DNA of 64,000 bases, taken from assembly GCA_022376465.1 (NCBI GenBank), contig JACDTU010000023.1, positions 1 through 64,000 of the forward strand, in the 5' to 3' direction. The notes under the pieces were generated by a model. That model made no database searches. It had not been told where the DNA came from and was given only the letters and a program-made list of their open reading frames with translations. This document shows positions 50,480-62,708 of the stretch, piece after piece (within the stretch, counting starts at the first letter, position 1; the number at the start of each line of letters is the position of its first letter). Both the position numbers and the translations under genes were made by a program. This DNA is from Cubamyces lactineus (lineage: Eukaryota; Basidiomycota; Agaricomycetes; Polyporales; Polyporaceae).

Positions 50480-52813
50480 GGGTCGAGCTTCTTTTTGGGT
50501 TCGCACCCGCCCTCTCGCCGCAGGAATCACGCGTCCGGAGGCGCACGCCCACACGGCGACCCAGGCGGCCGAGTGCAGCCGCTCCATCCTCTCCTCTCAC
50601 CTTATCCCCCGCTGCGGCTTTCGCTTATAGGCTGGGATACGCACATACGGACGGAGGAGGATAGAGCGCGCCCGGGTGGCGCGCTTCCCAGACACGTCCG
50701 CTGCTTTCCGCCGCGGCCCCTAGGGCATTCTCGGGCCTCTGGCACGTCACGGGAATTTCGTACTGTACTGCTGCAATTAATGATATCACCGGGTCTCCCT
50801 AGAACCGCCCCCTCTTTCTTCCCACCCGAACGGCTGCGTTTGAGCCGCAAACGGATTGCATTGATGAGGCGCTACCACACACTGGACGGGCTGAGCTGGC
50901 TCCCAGCTAGCTAGCCGCCGAAAACATAGGCTCAAGGTTTGGCTACCGAGGCGCGCATTTTAGGACATGGAGAACACCAGCTCAGGACTGTGGCCGTGGA
51001 GCCGCCGGACGGTTTGATATCGCGCCGCTAGCAGCTGCAGCCTCGGCTGTGCGCAGGCACCCCAATGGGGAATCTACTAGGAGTGCGTGAGACGGCTTGC
51101 TGTATTATTACGCATCCCGCCCGTACGTAAGTATACAGTTATAACTTGAACGGTGCGTCGAGCCTAACCGCTTCGAGCCGTCTCTACCGCTGAGACGAGG
51201 TTCCGCCGCCCTGATCAAGTGGCAGCAGGGGCACACTCTGGCGACTGCAGTCTCCAGGTATCATTGATCAGAGCGTGCTGCGTGGGTGCGGCCCTTTGAC
51301 TTTGAGCGGGTCCAATGTCCATCATTGTCCGCATCTCGTGCTCCCGGCGCGGCCCTGCATAGTTGTCACTGTCAGTGACGGTGAGTCGCCTCGACGCTTC
51401 AGGCCTGTACAGCCAGGCTTCATCTCGATTCCGGCTTCCGAGGTCGGGCAGCCTGAGGCACGCGGCACCGTGTGCGCCGTCCGCATTTTCGCCACTGGCC
51501 TCGTTTTGCGAGTACTCAGTCTTACTGGCGTAAGCACGGAATCCCTACCCGCGACTCGGACTGAGGGTCCCGGCACAAACATGGCCAGGCTATCCTGTGC
51601 CGCCGGTCTCGGAATACGATGAATCGACGTCGAGGCGGCGTTACTCTCGCCTTGCGTGATCCTCGTGGATCGCTATGCAGGGCTGCACCAAGTCGCCCGC
51701 CATGAGATCCTGATTGCTTCGTAGCCGGTTCCATGCCAGTGGGAAATTGGGGCTTAGGACAATGGAGACTCTTCCCAACCAGCGCTCGCTTCCAAGTCGA
51801 GATACAATGCGGCGGGTACCCAGCGCTCAGGCTGCGGACGTTCGAACCACGGTCCACGATGTCGATTCGTTGTCGAGCGCGCGGCACGCACTTCGCGCGT
51901 GCCTGTGCCCATGGCCCAAGGTCGCGGAGGACGTACACCGCCAAAGGGCTCCGAGAGCCTTCTGAGCTTCTGAGAGCTAAGGGAGAGCCTATTGCGGCGA
52001 CGACCACAGCAGTCTTACGTCTTGCGGGGGATATTGGCTCCGCGCGGGCGCGCAGATCGCCCGTGTCGGCTGGCGTTTGTACGTCGTAAGAAGGACGGGC
52101 TAATATCATAATGGGCCCCAGGGCTGACCCCAGATTCGCCTGTCCGGTGCGTAGATCTGATACAAAAGAATTCAATGCTTGCGTGCAACGTGTCGGCGAT
52201 GCGAATCGGTCCTGGGAGCTTACCACGTTCCTTCGGATTCCGAGTGCTGCGAAGTTGAAGCCCTGGGAGACAAGTTCAGTACGGTCGTTGGCGAGGTCCT
52301 CGCTAATCGACCACGGCGCAGTATCGGACGAAAGCTGGAACCAGCCTAGAGACGTGCATATATCGTCCGCTGTACATCGCTAAGGGGTGTGTTCAGTCAG
52401 TGGGTAAGTGTCAATGGTTTGTGAGTCCCCTCGAAGTTACGCAGAGTGGGAATCCGTTCTTCGCGGCGTCCTAGCACGTGCGAGACCCACCCAGACTCAC
52501 TGTCATACGGCATTGTGGTAACAAATAGTCGGATGTTATGCAGTTGAGTTGTATTGTGCGCACTGGCCTAGACTTGAGCGTTGACCGACGGCTTTGGCCG
52601 TAGAACCTTGGCCACTGCCGATATGCGGATCTCCCTGGAACATGGACACTCACACGGATGTCGGAAACATGCTGTGATCTCAGTAACAGAAAATGCGACG
52701 ATAGCAACGGCTAATATACAGATTAGATGCAAGGTATCATACAAAAATCCACACCTGTGTACGACCGCCTCTTCTCCCAATGGCAGCACGCCCGCTCGCC
52801 TCCCCTGCATCGT
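50480..52813. other. Intergenic, no gene supported
   Basis: About 2.3 kb between the mtg1 stop and the 3' end of RPB11. The frames present are short and GC-driven on both strands. I found no exon chain, repeat or RNA gene. Confidence 0.5.
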
Positions 52814-53377
52814 CTAGAACAGATCGACGTAGTCGCGGCTGTCGAGGTTACCGGCAGTGACGGGCGCGCCATACGCATCCTCCTGCACGCCGCTGTCAAC
52901 GTCTTTGAATGTGAACTCGCGCTTGAACTTCGCTTCCAGCGTAGCAATCGTGCCGATGAGCTTCGTACACGCCGTCTCAAGGACTTGCGTGGGGGTCACC
53001 GAGCCGTCCGTCTGAATCTTCAGGAGGAAGTATGGGTGGAGCGGATGGGGAACCTTGTAGCCGGCGAAGAGGACTTGCGGCATGGAGAGGAGTTGGCTAT
53101 GGCCGGGTTAGATCTGAACATGCTCTCGGAGAGAGCGGGTGTGGTGGGTAAGGTACGTACGAACGAAGGAGATTGGCAAGAGTGTGATCCTGCTTCACGA
53201 TCTTGATAGTCGCAGCATTGGGGATCTTCGTGTCCTCCGTGACCTCGACTCTATTCAGACGCGATAGAAGATCCGCATAAGCTCACAAGTCCGGACTGGG
53301 ACGGGTGGGGGTGGGATGACGCACGGTCGCTCGCCCTCCTCGAGAACGTAAAGCTCATAACGGTTGGGTGCATTCAT
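52814..53377 (-). CDS. rpb11: RNA polymerase II subunit RPB11, 141 aa, 3 exons
   Basis: On the minus strand the exons are 53377-53325, 53250-53161 and 53096-52814. The protein starts MNAPNRYELYVLEEGE and carries the family signatures TKIPNAATIKIVKQDHTLAN, QLLSMPQVLFAGYKVPHPL and LKIQTDGSVTPTQVLETA. RPB11 pairs with RPB3 in the alpha-like assembly platform of RNA polymerase II in the nucleus. Its C-terminal helix region (TKLIGTIATLEAKFKREF) is present, and a fungal tail of about 30 residues follows (DSGVQEDAYGAPV onward), somewhat longer than usual. Introns are 64-74 bases. The start is fixed by homology to the conserved MNAP start. It is divergent from the uL15 gene, with 630 bases between start codons. 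Confidence 0.93.
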
Positions 53378-54008
53378 ATTGGACTACTACGGACAGGAGA
53401 AAGGCGCAGTGAAAGACAGGAATGTGAATATGGTGCGTGGAAGGGAGCCTGGAGGAAGGACGAGGTTAGCTACTTGTCTCGACTGTCTCAAAGAAGGCAG
53501 TTGGAAGGGTCAGGACACGTTTTGTGATCACGGTGAATCATTGACAATAAATAAGAGGCTTTTTATAGCCGACATCATCCAAGGAGAATGAGAAGAGTGT
53601 ACTCACCAAAAAGTCGCGACGGAAGACAAGCGAACGGTAGCAGAACAAGGCGCAGGCGTCTAATTTGGCACAGTCTCTGCGACATTTTGTCGGCGTCTAG
53701 GCGGGTGCCAAATACGGACAAACTCGCAGCCACCGCCCGAGGAAAGCGTACCGTTTGGCAGGCCGCATCGTATACGCCCTCAACTCCCGCCTCCCTCAAG
53801 GTAAGTCTATGCTGGTTTTCGCCTCGAGATCGTCCCCGCTGCGTTCTGCTTCTCCTGGGCTATCCGTTGGATGTCGTTTTGCTGGATCTCGCGCGGTTTC
53901 CGACGGTGGATGGATCTTGGGGCGGTCAGATGAAGCTGCAGGGATCAGACGCTGACAGTCCTTTTCTCTCTTTTTCGTCGCATTGCACCCGTCTGGGCGA
54001 TACAGAAA
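53378..54008 (+). promoter_or_regulatory. Divergent promoter region of RPB11 and uL15, with a probable 5' leader intron
   Basis: A TATA-like TTTTTATAGCC lies at 53559-53569, facing uL15. A strong donor CAAG|GTAAGT at about 53801 and an acceptor GATACAG at 54005, three bases before the uL15 start codon, suggest an intron of about 205 bases in the 5' leader. Leader introns are common in fungal ribosomal-protein genes. Confidence 0.45.
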
Positions 54009-54229
54009 ATGCCGACGCGGTTCTCCAAGACTCGTAAGCACCGCGGCCACGTCTCGGCCGGTCACGGTCGTGTTGGCAAGCACCGCAAGCACCCCGGAGG
54101 TCGTGGTCTTGCCGGTGGTCAGCACCACCACAGGTGCGTTTACTTGTGAACTTCTCAAGAAAAGCACCCCCTCATAGAAATTGCGCGCTGTCCCCCTGTA
54201 ATCTCCGGTGTACAGGACCAACTTCGATA

Positions 54230-54266
<37 letters not shown>

Positions 54267-54645
54267 CCGCTTCCACCTCACCCGCAACCTCCAATGGCGC
54301 CCGATCATCAACGTCGACAAGCTCTGGACGCTTGTGCCCGCGGAGGAGAAGGAGGGCCTGACGGAGAACTCGGAGGTTGTTCCCGTCATCGACACGCTCC
54401 AGCACGGTTACGGCAAGGTCTTGGGCAACGGACAGTGAGTCTCGTTTCCTTTCGAGCATCCGTGGCATTTGCCTCATCACGCATTATTGCAGGCTGCCCA
54501 AGCTCCCCTTCATCGTAAAAGCCCGCTTCGTCTCGCGGAAGGCCGAGTGCGTAATTCCCGTAACTGGTGCTTGCTCAGAGGACTTATCGTTCCAAACAGG
54601 GAGAAGATCAAGGAGGCGGGTGGTGTCGTCAAGCTGGTCGCATGA
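54009..54645 (+). CDS. rpl28: 60S ribosomal protein uL15 (L28/L27a), 147 aa, 4 exons
   Basis: Exons: 54009-54133, 54216-54434, 54493-54546 and 54600-54645. The protein starts [20 protein letters not shown] and has [16 protein letters not shown], then a segment with [15 protein letters not shown]. It ends [15 protein letters not shown] and KLVA. These are the hallmark sequences of eukaryotic uL15, and 147 residues is the usual length. It is a structural component of the large cytosolic ribosomal subunit. The last donor is GTGCGT within GCCGA|GTGCGT, which restores the conserved [11 protein letters not shown]. Codon use is strongly C/G-ending, as expected for a highly expressed gene. Confidence 0.97.
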
Positions 54646-55514
54646 TTGCATAGTTTTGTATTTTGCTGCTGTCCTTTTTACTTTCGCCACGATCTCGCAC
54701 CGACCCCATGCATATGACATGACACCGCAAAGTATCCTATGCAATCTATGCATGCTGTACATTTCGCGCCGGAACTCTCCGTCTGAGTGGATTTTCGCAA
54801 GTGCCGTGAGTCCCGGTTGGCATCCGCTCTTTCGACCATTACACGCATGGATACGCTGAGAGCGCAAAATGTGACGGCTGTCCAATGCTCACGCTGCGTT
54901 TACTTTGCCCGCCTGGTTACGACTGAGAGGTTGCGACTCGCGACATGTTTGAATTTTTGCGCAGTGTGGTCTCACGCCGCTGCGCAGTGGCAGAAAGACA
55001 CGGCCCCCGGCCACCTCGGCCATGCTCGGAGGCTATCGAGCCAAGTGATGGATGGTGCCTGTGTGTGTTCTTGACCTTCGTTGCTGATATGTTGCTCTCT
55101 TCGACGTCTCTAAGCCTGCTACTGAACACGACAATGTCCGGAGATCAAGGAGGTGCGAGGGGAATGGACAGCGGCGGGAGGCCGAGTCAGGCTGTGTGAC
55201 AAATGTAGTCATCCAAGATTAGCAGAGACGTGCGGGGCAGTATAGGGTCCGCGTCCGCGGCTAGTCATTCCCAGTCCTCCTCTCTCACAGACTACATAGT
55301 CTTCCCCTCCCCATCCTCCCGCCCTCAGTGTATGGCCACCATCGGCTCCTGGTGTGCGCACAACTCTCGCATATAGTCAGACAGCCAGCGGCTGACATCG
55401 CCTCTCGATCCGTCAGACAACGCCCAGTACGCGACTTGGAATCGGATCCGGGGACTCCACCAGCAGCCCTACCTCGCCCGCGTCGACACCAGAGCCTCAC
55501 GCGCAGCAACCGAC
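54646..55514. other. Intergenic, no gene seen
   Basis: 3' flank of uL15 (T-rich to about 54760) and upstream region of the RING gene, with CT-rich stretches at 55280-55320. No convincing frame. Confidence 0.55.
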
Positions 55515-57585
55515 ATGGCGCAGGCACAGAACGCCGTCGTCATCGACATGGGCACCCCCGCGTCCCCCGCTGGTGCAGGAGCTACCGCAACAACGGCCAC
55601 CCCTGCGCCCCGCAAGCCCAGCGACACCCTCTTCGGCCCCAACATAGGCGTACTGGGAGGTGGTCCGGACTGGACGGAGAACCACGAGAAGAACCAGGAC
55701 GTACTAACCCCGGAGATTGTGAAGGGCTGGATTGCAAAGAGCAAGCAGGTGAGCGCACCCGTCCAGTCAAGACTTCGGAGTCCCCTGGCATTGTTACCCC
55801 TCTCCCCCTTTCTGGTCTATATCCATGTCCCATGATATTCCCACACAACATCGGAGACCTTCTGATGAGCGTATATGCGTGCATATAGGTCACTACAGGG
55901 AATTGGCCACCCCCAAAGCTATTATTTGTCATGCCGTCGTCTGTACAAACCTATTAACCTTATTCTGTGGCAGACACATTACTCGACCACGACCCTGCAA
56001 GCCCTAGTCAATCTCAAGCGGCCTACGCTCCGCCTGTCGCCGTTGGAGAATGACGCAGAAGATGCGGAGCACGCGGACTCGCAACACCATCACGCGCTTG
56101 AATTTGAGTTCGACTGCGACGCGCCGAAGTGCGCAATCCGCGTTCATGTCCTCTTATCGCCCAAACATCCCATGGCGAGCAAGCCGGACGCTTCTGGATT
56201 CTCCAGATTGCTCGTTTTCGAGACCGTCGTCGATGGCGGTTTCGGGAGGTTGCTCAAGCTCGAAGATGGCGCCATGTTGGAGCTTGGACGGTTTGACCAT
56301 CAGAGCGCAGTCGCGACTGCCAGCGAGCCGCCACCGGCGGTGTCGTCTACTCCTGAGCTGGAAAAGGCACCTACTCCGGAACCGGCCTCTGCAGAAAACA
56401 CCCACCGCCGGAAGCGCTTCACACCGTTCCACTTCCGCAAGCGGAACCAGGAGCGTGGCGTAGCCGGCCCAGCTCTTGCGGTCGTCGATGCGGATGTGCA
56501 CCCTTCCAACGAAGGTGAAGATAAATCGAAGGATACGAAGGACGATGAAGAGGAAGTCGGTGTACGAGTCACTATCCGCCTGGTCGCTCTCGACGAGGAC
56601 GGGAAGGAGTTGCCGTCGCCAAACGAGCAGGTGACATATCTGCACATCGTCCGATTTGGTGCTCCACCCGTTGCTGTTGATGGCACCGAGGAGGAAGACA
56701 AGCGGCCGTGGGTTGTCAAGGTGGTCAAGCGTGAAGCCACGGTAAGGGCCACTTCCCCGGTGCACTCCGCGGTAACTCACGCATCCTTTACAGATTGGCT
56801 TGCACACATTCCACTTGCATGAGATCTATGGTCTGTCGGCCAACTCGAACACCCCTGCCCATTCCACCCCAGCTCCCACAGCGGCCCTCGACACTCACAC
56901 CTACCCCCCTGCCGTGGCTCCGGGTGCGGTCGCGGATGACGAGCCCTCTTCGGAGTGCCTTCTCTGCCTCTCATCCCCTCGTGAGGTGGTGCTCCTTCCG
57001 TGCCGTCACCTTGTCGCTTGCCGTGAATGTGCGCTGAACATGATTGAGTTCGGCGCCGGTGGTACTATCGTGCACAACGAGAGTGAGAGTGCACCGGCTG
57101 GAACGGACCCACCCACGGCTGAAGCTGGTGCAGATGCCAATGGCGAGGGCGCCACTGGTGCTACTACCGCCGATGCCACGCCGTCCCAACCCCCACCCAT
57201 CCCCACTATTCAAACCAACCCGCGGAGGAAGCGCAAGGCCAAAGGCTGGTTCTGTCCTGTGTGTCGGCAACGTAAGTCCATCTCGATCTTTGACCACATC
57301 CTGGTTTGTTGACTTGATGCAGCATATACGTCTTTGCTCCGTATCACGACCACGCCGCCGGAGAAGGACGAGAAGGACGACCACCTTGACGCCTCTGTGG
57401 ATGGTAACGCCCCGCCCGCAACTGTCCCTGCGGTCGCTGTCCCTGCTGTCCCTCCTCCTGTTGTCCAGGCAGACCGCGGCCGGTTTGCTTCGATTACACG
57501 ACCCAGCTTCTTGCGGTTCGGGCGACAGGCAGCGCCCCAGCCCGACCTGGAACGCGGCACTGCTCCGGCCGCCACCGTAGCATGA
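55515..57585 (+). CDS. MGRN1/RNF157-like RING E3 ubiquitin ligase, 580 aa, 4 exons
   Basis: Exons: 55515-55748, 55974-56741, 56794-57271 and 57323-57585. After an Ala/Thr-rich start the protein has the N-terminal substrate-recognition region of the Mahogunin group: TTLQALVNLKRPTLRLSPL, then ALEFEFDCDAPKCAIRVHVL and a strand-rich domain ending TFHLHEIYGL. The RING finger begins near residue 389 with CLLCLSSPREVVLLPCRHLVACREC and finishes with FCPVCRQPYTSLLRI. The last two metal ligands (CPVC) are separated from CREC by about 74 residues, where 10-15 is usual; the insert is Ala/Glu/Pro-rich and ends RRKRKAKGWF. The enzyme should transfer ubiquitin from an E2, probably on endosomal or plasma-membrane cargo as in its relatives. 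The C-terminal tail is Pro/Val-rich. Confidence 0.88.
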
Positions 57586-58251
57586 GGCGTCATAGAGACC
57601 CGCCTCTAGTTGTCTACATCACGGATAGTGTATCATGATCTGGCTCTGTGTCCTTATTAGTTCTGTGCTATTATCGCGTTCGCGGAAGGTGTACGATATC
57701 CATATGCAGCAGTGGAGGATCCTGGGAGGATTTGTTTGTGCTCACGTTTTGTCTTGCTTGCGCCGGTGGTCACTACGTTCCGTACGAGTATGATGCTTGT
57801 TTGTACTGCGCTCATCTACCTATATGACTATGCTATACGTTCGCATCGTTTGTCCGTCGCAACGTAAGGAATGGGCTCAGATAGGTCCACGAGCTGCGAA
57901 CACTACACCTTCCAGATCAAGCAGGGTTGTTCGTCGCTTAGGCTGCTGCACAGGAAGCGCCGCAGTCGACGGTTCGCTGCTGCACCGAGCATCGACAATC
58001 TCACTTCGCACGTTCGCTACATTCTGTTATATGGACTACTCAACACTCGCTTTTCCTTGATTATCTCTGGTATACCTAGAATCTACAATCTCTGCATTCG
58101 TCTCTGAGGGCAACAGCCCACGTTTACTGCTGCGCATCCGCCTCTGTCGCGCGTGCCCTGAGACTTCACAAGATTCGAAACTCACCTTGAGCCGTCTACG
58201 CGTTTAGAGACGCGCCTCTCTCCTTGGTCACTTTGGCAACACTCAACGAAG
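57586..58251. other. Intergenic, no gene seen
   Basis: T-rich 3' flank of the RING gene and 5' flank of the SNARE gene. No RNA gene recognised. Confidence 0.55.
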
Positions 58252-59357
58252 ATGTCTACGGATCCATATCACGCTGTACAGCAGGAAGTACAAGCTTCGT
58301 TGCAGAACGCGGCGACACTGCGCGCGTCGTACATGCGCATACGCAGTACTGCGCGGGAGGATAGCGAGGAGCTCATTTGGGCGAGGAATGAAGTGAGTAT
58401 CTCTATGACTGCTCTTGTGTAGGAGGAAGGGATAGAACACGTTATAGCTCACATGGGAATGCTGACGGTCTGGCGTTGTAGCTGAAGGCGACACTTGCCG
58501 CTTTAGAAGCGGACTTGGAAGACTTGGAGGAAAGCGTGAAGTGAGTATTGGTGATTTTATGATACGCATGCAAATACCGATTCAAGGAAGTGTGGTGGAA
58601 TCTACCGGAGCGCGACTATTCGGTTTGGAGGAGTCGGAGGTTATTGAGCGGCGACGGTATGTGGGTCACGTTCGCCGAGAGATCGAGGTACGTCTAGTGC
58701 CTTCGTTATATTGGCTTCTAACGGCTTGGTATGGTCTCAACGAACCCAAATGCCTGTAGAATATGCGCGCAGAGGTGGAGGGTCGGGCCAATGGCCAGCG
58801 GTCAAGACCGTCGTCTATGGTGGGTCCCTCAGGGCGTGTGGCTGAGTCGACCAGACCGGAGGATGAGGATGCGCAAGCAGAGTGGGCGAAGCAAGAGCAA
58901 CAGGTGCGTTCATCCTACGCAGCTTTAGTAGCAGAGATACTAACTATGCTGTCATTACACAGATGATCATTCGTCAGCAAGACGAGACCATCGACTCGAT
59001 AGCTGGTACCCTCAATACCCTCCATGAACAGGCCGGGCTCATGGGTCAGGAGATCGGGGAGCATGTGGAGTGCGTACTTCGTCGTGGTTGTGGGTTGACG
59101 CTCCTCTCATTTTCCTTTCCCCAATTTAGGATGCTCGATGACCTTGAGCGAGGAGTCGATCGCTCGGAGGCGAAGCTCAGCACTGCTATGCGCAAGATGC
59201 GGAATTTCATTCGCCAGACTGAAGGTGCGTGAATTTTGTTGCCTGAAGTGAGCGACATTCTGAATACCAGGCATGCGCAGAGACCAAATCTGGGTGGTGT
59301 ATCACCATACTCATTATCATCCTCATGGCCTTGCTGCTCGCCGTGATATTGGTTTGA
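58252..59357 (+). CDS. Tlg1/syntaxin-6-type t-SNARE, 239 aa, 7 exons
   Basis: Exons: 58252-58392, 58482-58540, 58591-58687, 58760-58903, 58963-59069, 59130-59224 and 59281-59357. The N-terminus MSTDPYHAVQQEVQASLQNA and the following helices match the syntaxin-6 N-domain (DPF..V..EVQ). The SNARE motif spans IIRQQDETIDSIAGTLNTL to MRKMRNFIRQTE, with a central Gln in GQEIG typical of a Qc-SNARE. The acceptor at 59280 is chosen because it leads into the C-terminal anchor CITILIIILMALLLAVILV; the AG ten bases earlier gives no membrane segment. It acts in vesicle fusion between endosomes and the late Golgi. A short acidic, Ser/Pro-rich linker lies between the N-domain and the SNARE motif. Confidence 0.88.
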
Positions 59358-59755
59358 AGCGGACTTGATTTCAGGTATCGTTCGCTACTGTACTAATCGC
59401 TTAGTTTATTTCTGGATCACTCCTTTGGCATGCGGACTTGTATGGTTTGTATACTTGATGCGAATTACCCAGGCATTTTACGCGGATTGGTTGACTTGGA
59501 CGGCAGTGAACCTGTTCGGCCGGCAGGCACGTGGGTGACGAGACGTGTTGTTTGCGCGTTGTTTGTGCGGGCGCCAGCCGCCGATGTCCCTTCTTCAGCG
59601 TATTGCTGGTTCGCTTTTCCTTCTATTCCGCACTGTCGTGCTGGTCGACGACATCGACAACGGCCCACACTTCTACGACGGCTACTCACATCTCTACGAC
59701 GACACCAACACGCCTAGCTTATTTTTTCTTCAGTCTCGTTTTGTTCTAACACATC

Positions 59756-62708
59756 ATGTCCGCGGTCCACAGCAGCCCGCCTCGTGCCCCCCGCGTCAAG
59801 TATGCTACGCCTCTAGGCACCCGCTGGGAGAAGGAGAAGGCTGCTGCCGGTTCAAATGCCTTTGAATACCCCGACGATGCGAAGTACGTTGGTCCATGGA
59901 TCATGGGCGAATGCGTCGGCAAAGGCGCTAGTGGCCGTGTCAAGATCGCCCGACACCGCCGTACGGGTCAACTCGCAGCAGTAAAGATTCTCCCGATCCA
60001 GCCGTTCCTTTCCTCCCGTAGCGCTGCCAACGCTCAAGCCAAAGCAGAGAAGCAGCGCCTTGGCATCGACAGAGAGATCATCATGATGAAACTCATGAAT
60101 CACCCGAACATCATGCGCATCTACGACGTCTACGAAGGGGAGAAGGAGCTCTACCTCATCTTGGAGTACGTCGAGGGTGGTGAGCTCTTCGACTTCTTGG
60201 TCAACCGTGGTCGGCTTCCTGCTCTTGAGGCTCTGGCATACTTCAAGCAGATTGTCTACGGTCTCAACTACGCGCATACATTCTCCATCATTCACCGTGA
60301 TCTAAAGCCTGAAAACATTCTCATCCACTCGCTCAACCCGCCGCTCATCAAGATTGCTGACTGGGGAATGGCTGCCTTTGCTCCGCCGACGCTTCAACTG
60401 GAGACTAGCTGTGGTAGCCCTCACTATGCCAGCCCTGAGATCGTCAACGGCCACAAGTACACTGGAACTGCCACTGATATCTGGAGCTGCGGTGTCATCT
60501 TGTATGCTCTTCTGACTGGTCGCCTGCCGTTCGATGACAAGAATGTCCGCACCCTGCTGACGAAGGTCAAGGTTGGCAAGTACGACATGCCTACCTATAT
60601 TGATCCTTTGGCAAAGGATCTTCTCTCTCGTATGCTGGTAGTGGACGTCCACAAGAGGATCTCGGTACGTCTTGAACGCTCCACGCATATAGTCATCGCT
60701 AAGTCATCGCTAATTTTTCACTGCCAGATGTCCGAGATTCTGGCTCATCCCTGGCTAGAGGGCGTCACTCCAGGAATAACCTATGTCTTAGCTCCGTCTG
60801 TCTCTGAACTGGCCCAGCCTTTGCCCTCGGCTTTGCACATTGATCGCGATATTTTTGAGTCTCTCTGCGTCATCTGGGGTCGACATGCCGATCAGGAAGG
60901 CATCCGCACTGATCTCTTGAGCCCTGCGGGGCATAGCACTCTGGCTAAGGCGTTCTACTTCTTGCTGCAGAAACATCGTGAGAAAACGATGGAAGAACAT
61001 GGTATCCTGATGGACATCGACGAGGTCCTCAACACTCAGGGAAAGGTCATTCTGAAACAATATGCCGCGCCCCTGTCAAAGCCAGGAAATCGTCAATCAC
61101 TAGAGGTTACCCCTGCTGCTATTGCTGCTCCTCCAACTCAGCGCTTGCGTTCTGACCGCCCTGCGCCTCCTCCCCCTTCCCGGACTCCCTCGCCGCAACC
61201 CCTCACGATCAATACAGCTGTTGCTGAACGTGCCCCCTCCCGGCCACACCCGCCTTCACCTGTGGGTCCGCGACCTCAGAGGCCGAAGCCTCCGGCTACA
61301 AGCGCGAGGAACACGGTGACTTTTGCCAACCCACCATCCTTTGTACCCAACCCAGACGCCTCGCGTGTACGCTCTCAGAACGTCGGTGTCATTCAGCGTC
61401 CCAACCGCACCACCTTCTCAGACCCGGGAGGATATCAACACATGCTACCTCCCATGGTGCGCAACGGTGGGACTGCTCCTGGGTATCGGGCTTCTATGCA
61501 CGGTTCGACCTTCACTGCTCCTGGCCCTTCTTCGCGCAGCACGACGGTCTCCGCTCCCGGCGTGATATACGCGCCTCGTCCGGTTCCCGCTATTACTTCC
61601 TCTGCCGCGCCGGTTCTCACTACACCTCGCGTACCTGAGGTGGAGATGGAAGGAAATGGGCACGAAGACCCGGCTCCAACTACGGGAGCCCTGCCCTGGC
61701 CGCCCTCTCGTACTCAGACAGCTCATGCACGCCGTTCTTCTCGCTCGATGTATACGCAGGAGGACGCAGTTGTCCGTCGGCAGACCCGCATGTCTAGCAC
61801 GGAACACCGCATGGAAGTCACTTGGGATAGAGATGCCGGCAACGAGAACAAGGAGAATGCGGATAAGCCGATCCCCGGCCGCGCCTCCCACTCTGACTGC
61901 CACTCCGGTGGGCTCGGGTTTGGCCACTCGGTCCCTATGGCAAAGGAGATGGGCAATGTCGTCTTCCTCCAGGACTCGGCTAACGGGCAGCAGACGAAGA
62001 AGGATAAGAAAGCGCGACGTAAGTATAGGGTTTGTATATATCTGATCTTGAGCTTATATGTTGCTGCTCGCAGCTCCTCCGCTAGATTTCTCCGGACCGG
62101 CAATTCTCCAGAAGCGCTCCACGTTTTCTGTCGGTTCGCCGCATCTAGGCTCCCCTTCGTCGTCGGGATTGTCCCCCGCCGTCGGCGAGTTCAAGGGCTG
62201 GTTTTCGAACCTCTTCCACTGGAAAGTCCAATCATACCTTCTCTACTCCCTCCTCGACCTCACCACCACACGCTCCGAGACCATCCGCCTGCTCGAACAC
62301 TTCGGTGCCACAGTTGCGATGGAGGAGAACGGCGGGTGGAGCGTACTGAGGTGTCGCATTGAAGATACACACGACGCGCACGGGGTTGTGCAGAAGCAGG
62401 TTCGCTTCCGCGTGGAATTCACATCAGTTTCCGCTGGGAACTCGGGGTCGAACGGTGCACACATCGGCGCAACTCCGCGTATTTCGCAGGGTGGCCAGGT
62501 CTCCTTCTCCGGCAGGAGCCGCATCGAGAACTTGTCCAGCTACGAGACTGTGCTTGGATTCGTTCTAGAGAAAGGTTCCGTGTCCTCGTTCAAGACGCTG
62601 TACCACAGGCTCCGGAGCGATTGGCGGCTCGACGCTCTGTTGTCTCCCACGGCGGCAGGCGCAGCGGCAACTCCGATGCCGGGTATCCAGCAGCAATTCA
62701 TGGCGTAG
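59756..62708 (+). CDS. Gin4/Hsl1/Nim1-like septin-checkpoint protein kinase, 944 aa, 3 exons
   Basis: Exons: 59756-60664, 60728-62018 and 62074-62708. The kinase domain starts near residue 42 (YVGPWIMGECVGKGASGRVK), with VAIK-type lysine in LAAVKI. It has HRDLKPENIL, DWG instead of DFG, the activation segment LETSCGSPHYASPE and DIWSCGVILYALLTGRLPFDD. This activation segment is typical of the Nim1-Hsl1-Gin4-Kcc4 kinases, which link septins and cell shape to Wee1 and mitosis. A UBA-like or linker region, a long Pro/Ser/Thr-rich middle and a C-terminal domain (GWFSNLFHWKV...IRLLEHFGATVAMEENGGWSVLRCRIED) follow. The last resembles KA1, a membrane-lipid-binding module. The first intron (60665-60727, 63 bases) has no stop and keeps the frame, so unspliced RNA would add 21 residues. 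Confidence 0.9.
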
